7,602 nt of DNA from NCBI GenBank assembly GCA_902771745.1, contig CACXYG010000122.1, positions 1-7,602 of the forward strand. Direction: 5' to 3'. Positions 4,883 through 7,602 of the stretch are shown one piece after another; the first letter of the stretch is position 1; every line of letters starts with the position of its first letter. The DNA is from an uncultured Erysipelotrichaceae bacterium (lineage in GTDB: Bacteria > Bacillota_I > Bacilli_A > RFN20 > CAG-288). The notes beneath the pieces are model-generated. The model saw only the letters and a program-made list of their open reading frames with translations, ran no database searches and had not been told where the DNA came from. Both the position numbers and the translations under genes were made by a program.

Positions 4883-6619
4883 ATGCTTAGAACACATACT
4901 TGTGGCGAATTAAATGAAAATTTCGTCAATCAGGAAGTTACGCTTTGCGGTTGGGTCAATACGGTCAGAAATTTAGGTGCTTTGGTCTTCGTTGACCTTC
5001 GTGATAAATATGGTATCACTCAGTTGAATATCCCTACTTCTCTCTTTGACATGAACAAAGTCAGACCAGAGGATGTCATCTCCGCTAAGGGTAAGGTTGT
5101 CTTAAGAAGTCAGCCAAACAACAACATCCCTACCGGTTTGATCGAAATTGAAGTCTCCGAATTGAAGATCTTCTCCCATGCCGAAACCACGCCTTTTGAA
5201 ATCAAGGATGACACCACCGCGAGTGAAGATACTCGTTTACAGTATCGTTACCTCGATTTAAGAAGACCTGTCATGCAGAAGTATCTCCAGATCAGAAGCG
5301 ATGTCAACAGATATACTCGTGAATATCTCAATTCCGTCGGCTTCCATGAAATCGATACCCCTACCATGATCAAGTCTACTCCTGAAGGTGCGAGAGACTA
5401 TCTCATCCCTTCTCGTATCTACCCAGGTTGCTTCTATGCTCTTCCACAATCTCCACAACTTTACAAGCAGTTGTTGATGATTGCTGGTTCTGATCGTTAC
5501 TTCCAGCTTGCGCATTGCTACAGAGATGAAGACCAGAGAGCGGATAGACAGCCGGAGTTCATGCAGATTGACTGCGAATTATCCTTCGTCGATAGAGAAG
5601 ATGTCTTAAACGTCATCGAAGGCTTATTAAAATACGTCTTCAAGAAGGTCAAGAACGTCGACCTTCCAGACTTCTATCGTATGGATTATGCCGATGCCAT
5701 CAACAAATATGGTTCCGATAAGCCAGATATGAGATTTGAAATGCTCATCTCTGATGTCACTTCTTCCTTAGAAGGCTGTGGCTTTAAGGCTTATGAAGGT
5801 AAGGTCATCAAGGCGATTGTCATCAAAGACTACGCCGATAAGATCTCCAGAAAGAATCAGGATGAAGACAATGTCTTAGCCAAGAAGTTCAGAGTCTTTG
5901 GTGTTTCTCACTTAAAGGTTCAGAATGGTCAGTTTGTCTCCAATGTCGTCAAGAACATCAACCCAGAAAATCTTGAAAAGTTAGCCAGCCAGCTCTGCGT
6001 TCAGGAAAATGACCTGGTCATCTTATGTGCGAATGCTTCTAATGATCACGCCTGCAGCGCTCTTGGTGCTTTACGTAACTATTATGGCGCTAAACTTGGT
6101 CTTACCAAGAAGGATGATTACAAGCCATTATTTGTCATCAACTGGCCATTATTTGAAAGAAATGATGAAGGTAAGATTGAATCCTTATCTAACCCATTTA
6201 CCAGACCAAATGATGAAGACTTACACTATCTTGACACCGATCCAACCAAGATCAAATCCACTTCCTATGATACGGTCTTAAACGGTGTTGAACTTTCCTC
6301 TGGTGCTCTTCGTATCTACGATGCCAAGGTCCAAGAAAAGGTCTTCTCTTTACTCGGTTTGACCGATGAAGATATCGAAAAGAGATTTGGTTTCTTCGTC
6401 AAAGCCTTAAAGTATGGTGTTCCACCAGAAGGTGGCTTTGGTATCGGTGTCGAGAGACTTGCCATGGAGCTTGCCGGTACTGACAACGTTCGTGACGTTG
6501 TCGCCTTCCCAAAGAATTTGAAAGCATTCGAACCAATGTCTCAGTGTCCAAGCAGAGTTCCTGCTGCCGATACCGATATCCTTGGTTTGACTGTCGTTGA
6601 AGAAAAGAAAGAGGACTAA
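4883..6619 (+). CDS. aspS: Aspartyl-tRNA synthetase (bacterial GAD-containing type, unusual catalytic motifs)
   Basis: This class II synthetase charges tRNA-Asp with aspartate. Domains: OB-fold anticodon-binding domain (about 1-105, HTCGELN and CGWVNTVRNLG); catalytic core with STPEGARDY (Glu168, Arg171), QSPQLYKQLL and motif 2 YRDEDQRADRQPEF (Arg214, Glu216); a GAD insertion (about 285-400) found in bacterial AspRS; motif 3 GIGVERL (520-526, Arg525). Length 578 is close to the usual 588. Some active-site stretches depart from the bacterial norm: SLSNPFT (434-440) in place of the HHPFT type, ELSSGALRIYD in place of EIGGGSIRI, and GFGIGVERL in place of IALGLDRL. The last two resemble the archaeal/eukaryotic or AsnRS pattern. 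Its ribosome binding site AGGAG (4872-4876) lies inside the end of hisS, 6 nt before ATG 4883, so it is co-transcribed and probably coupled. AspRS identity is firm; whether it is discriminating or also charges tRNA-Asn cannot be told here. Confidence 0.95.
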   Translation: MLRTHTCGELNENFVNQEVTLCGWVNTVRNLGALVFVDLRDKYGITQLNIPTSLFDMNKVRPEDVISAKGKVVLRSQPNNNIPTGLIEIEVSELKIFSHAETTPFEIKDDTTASEDTRLQYRYLDLRRPVMQKYLQIRSDVNRYTREYLNSVGFHEIDTPTMIKSTPEGARDYLIPSRIYPGCFYALPQSPQLYKQLLMIAGSDRYFQLAHCYRDEDQRADRQPEFMQIDCELSFVDREDVLNVIEGLLKYVFKKVKNVDLPDFYRMDYADAINKYGSDKPDMRFEMLISDVTSSLEGCGFKAYEGKVIKAIVIKDYADKISRKNQDEDNVLAKKFRVFGVSHLKVQNGQFVSNVVKNINPENLEKLASQLCVQENDLVILCANASNDHACSALGALRNYYGAKLGLTKKDDYKPLFVINWPLFERNDEGKIESLSNPFTRPNDEDLHYLDTDPTKIKSTSYDTVLNGVELSSGALRIYDAKVQEKVFSLLGLTDEDIEKRFGFFVKALKYGVPPEGGFGIGVERLAMELAGTDNVRDVVAFPKNLKAFEPMSQCPSRVPAADTDILGLTVVEEKKED

Positions 6620-6639
6620 GCCTAATTTTCTCTTAGTCC
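6613..6639 (+). repeat. 8-bp perfect hairpin across the aspS stop codon
   Basis: GGACTAAG (6613-6620, contains the TAA stop) and CTTAGTCC (6632-6639) are perfect inverted repeats with an 11-nt loop. No T run follows, so it does not look like an intrinsic terminator. It ends 3 nt before the GAGGTG ribosome binding site of the next gene, so it could influence translation or mRNA processing between the two genes. Confidence 0.65.
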
Positions 6640-6653
6640 GTTGAGGTGTTTGT

Positions 6654-7602
6654 ATGGAAAATATTGAAGAATTGCCATTTGGTTCGACTTCATTAAAGAA
6701 GGAAGTCTTAGACATCTTAAAAGAAGATGGTTTTGTTAAGATGAGTCCTGTTCAGGCTAAGACCATTCCTTTGATGATCAAGAATCGTAATGTTTTGGCT
6801 CTTGCCCCAACTGGCACTGGTAAAACCTTGAGTTATGTTTTACCAATCGTCAATGATCTGGTAAATGACGGACATGTTCAGGCGGTTATCATCTCGCCAA
6901 CCGTTGCCTTATTAGATCAGATCAAGACTGTCTTTGAAGAATTCACTTCTAAACTTGGTTTTCCAAGTGACGCGGTCAAAGCGGTCTATTCCAATAATGA
7001 TTTCAACCGCGCCAAACCAGTCGTCTTATTGATTACTCCATCTCTATATACCGCTAGTTTATCTCACTATCCTATTAATGAATTAAAGAGAGTCATCATC
7101 GATGAAGGTGATATGGTCGTCTTTGATGGTTTCAAAGAAGCCTTAGAGGCATTAAAGAAACCACGTGATGCCAAGAAGATTTCCTTCTTCTCTGCCTCTT
7201 TGAACATTCAGGATATCAAGAAGGTCAAATCTTCCTTCTTGATCAACGATGTTGTCGATGTCAGAAGCACGATCACCAACAAGACCGTCAAGCATCACAT
7301 CGTCAATATCCGTTCTTTAGATAAGGGTGAAGCCTTAGACTTGTTCTTAAGTGAATATAAGCCGTTTAAGGCGATAGCCTTCGTCTCGAAAAAAGATGAC
7401 TTATTCGCTTTAGCTGATGGCTTAAAGAAGCTGGGAAGACACTATCTTATGGTCCATGGTTCCATGGATAAAAGAGATATCAAGAACGCGATCGATAAAT
7501 TCCGTAAGGATGAAGAAGGACTTCTTATCGCCTCTGATTATGTCTCCAGAGGTTTAGATATTCCCGATGTCGAATGTATCATCTCGGTCGACTTGCCAAG
7601 CG
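6654..7602 (+). CDS. Divergent DEAD-box ATP-dependent RNA helicase (3' end outside window)
   Basis: The frame is open from ATG 6654 to the window edge (316 complete codons) and encodes the two RecA-like domains of an SF2 RNA helicase, which would unwind RNA or remodel ribonucleoprotein using ATP. In order: a Q motif (GFVKMSPVQ, Gln34), motif I APTGTGKT (51-58, Lys57), a weak motif Ia SPTVALLDQ (81-89), motif II DEGD (150-153) where the family has DEAD, motif III SAS (180-182) for SAT, motif IV IAFVSKK (241-247) and motif V ASDYVSRGLDIPDV (293-306). Motif VI (HRxGRxxR) would lie beyond the window. GAGGTG (6643-6648) is 5 nt before the ATG. The 34-nt gap after aspS has a hairpin but no terminator, so read-through from the hisS promoter is likely. 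It could be a CshB-like or ribosome-assembly helicase; I cannot name it more closely. Confidence 0.92.
   Translation, partial: MENIEELPFGSTSLKKEVLDILKEDGFVKMSPVQAKTIPLMIKNRNVLALAPTGTGKTLSYVLPIVNDLVNDGHVQAVIISPTVALLDQIKTVFEEFTSKLGFPSDAVKAVYSNNDFNRAKPVVLLITPSLYTASLSHYPINELKRVIIDEGDMVVFDGFKEALEALKKPRDAKKISFFSASLNIQDIKKVKSSFLINDVVDVRSTITNKTVKHHIVNIRSLDKGEALDLFLSEYKPFKAIAFVSKKDDLFALADGLKKLGRHYLMVHGSMDKRDIKNAIDKFRKDEEGLLIASDYVSRGLDIPDVECIISVDLPS

Noticed and set aside
6613..6639. Intrinsic terminator after aspS
   Set aside because: The stem is followed by GTTGAGG rather than a T run, and the next gene has its own ribosome binding site directly after it.
6407..6715. 102-residue minus-strand open frame across the aspS end
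   Set aside because: It is antisense to the conserved motif 3 of AspRS and the helicase start, with no family resemblance.

Overview
The window looks like a piece of a low-GC Bacillota (Firmicutes) chromosome. The gene order apt, rel, hisS, aspS matches the classic Bacillota block around relA. Class II synthetase motifs, strong AGGAG-type ribosome binding sites and single-nucleotide spacing between genes also fit. UGA is not used as a sense codon. An Erysipelotrichia-like host is my best guess, with low confidence because no 16S or ribosomal protein is present.

Layout. Positions 1-428 carry the 3' part of an IS30-family transposase whose start lies outside the window. It is visibly richer in G+C and in AGG/CGG/TCG/CCG codons than the other genes. 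Positions 429-824 hold no gene: first the probable right end of the insertion element, then a 22-bp perfect inverted repeat with a 28-nt spacer, then a perfect 87-bp tandem duplication that copies one arm of that repeat, then an extended -10 promoter for apt. Next come apt (825-1343) and rel (1352-3520), 8 nt apart and closed by an intrinsic terminator. A new promoter with a perfect TATAAT lies under a 9-bp palindrome and drives hisS (3628-4881), aspS (4883-6619, one nucleotide after hisS) and probably a divergent DEAD-box RNA helicase (6654 to beyond the window end).

Functionally this is a translation and starvation-response cluster. Apt recycles adenine to AMP. Rel makes and destroys (p)ppGpp when uncharged tRNA enters the ribosome. 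HisRS and AspRS supply two of the charged tRNAs whose shortage Rel senses. The helicase probably remodels RNA or ribosomes. Relative to the Bacillus subtilis order apt-relA-dtd-hisS-aspS, dtd is missing between rel and hisS, and the 107-nt hisS leader is too short for a T-box.

I found no wholly new multi-gene system. The points most worth a second look are: (i) Rel lacks about 12 residues inside the TGS domain; (ii) the AspRS has bacterial-type tRNA and GAD regions but several catalytic motifs that read like the archaeal/eukaryotic type, and it lacks the usual His-His pair; (iii) the repeat structure between the IS and apt; (iv) a 22-bp perfect palindrome over the catalytic TDN motif of the transposase that changes a conserved glycine to valine.
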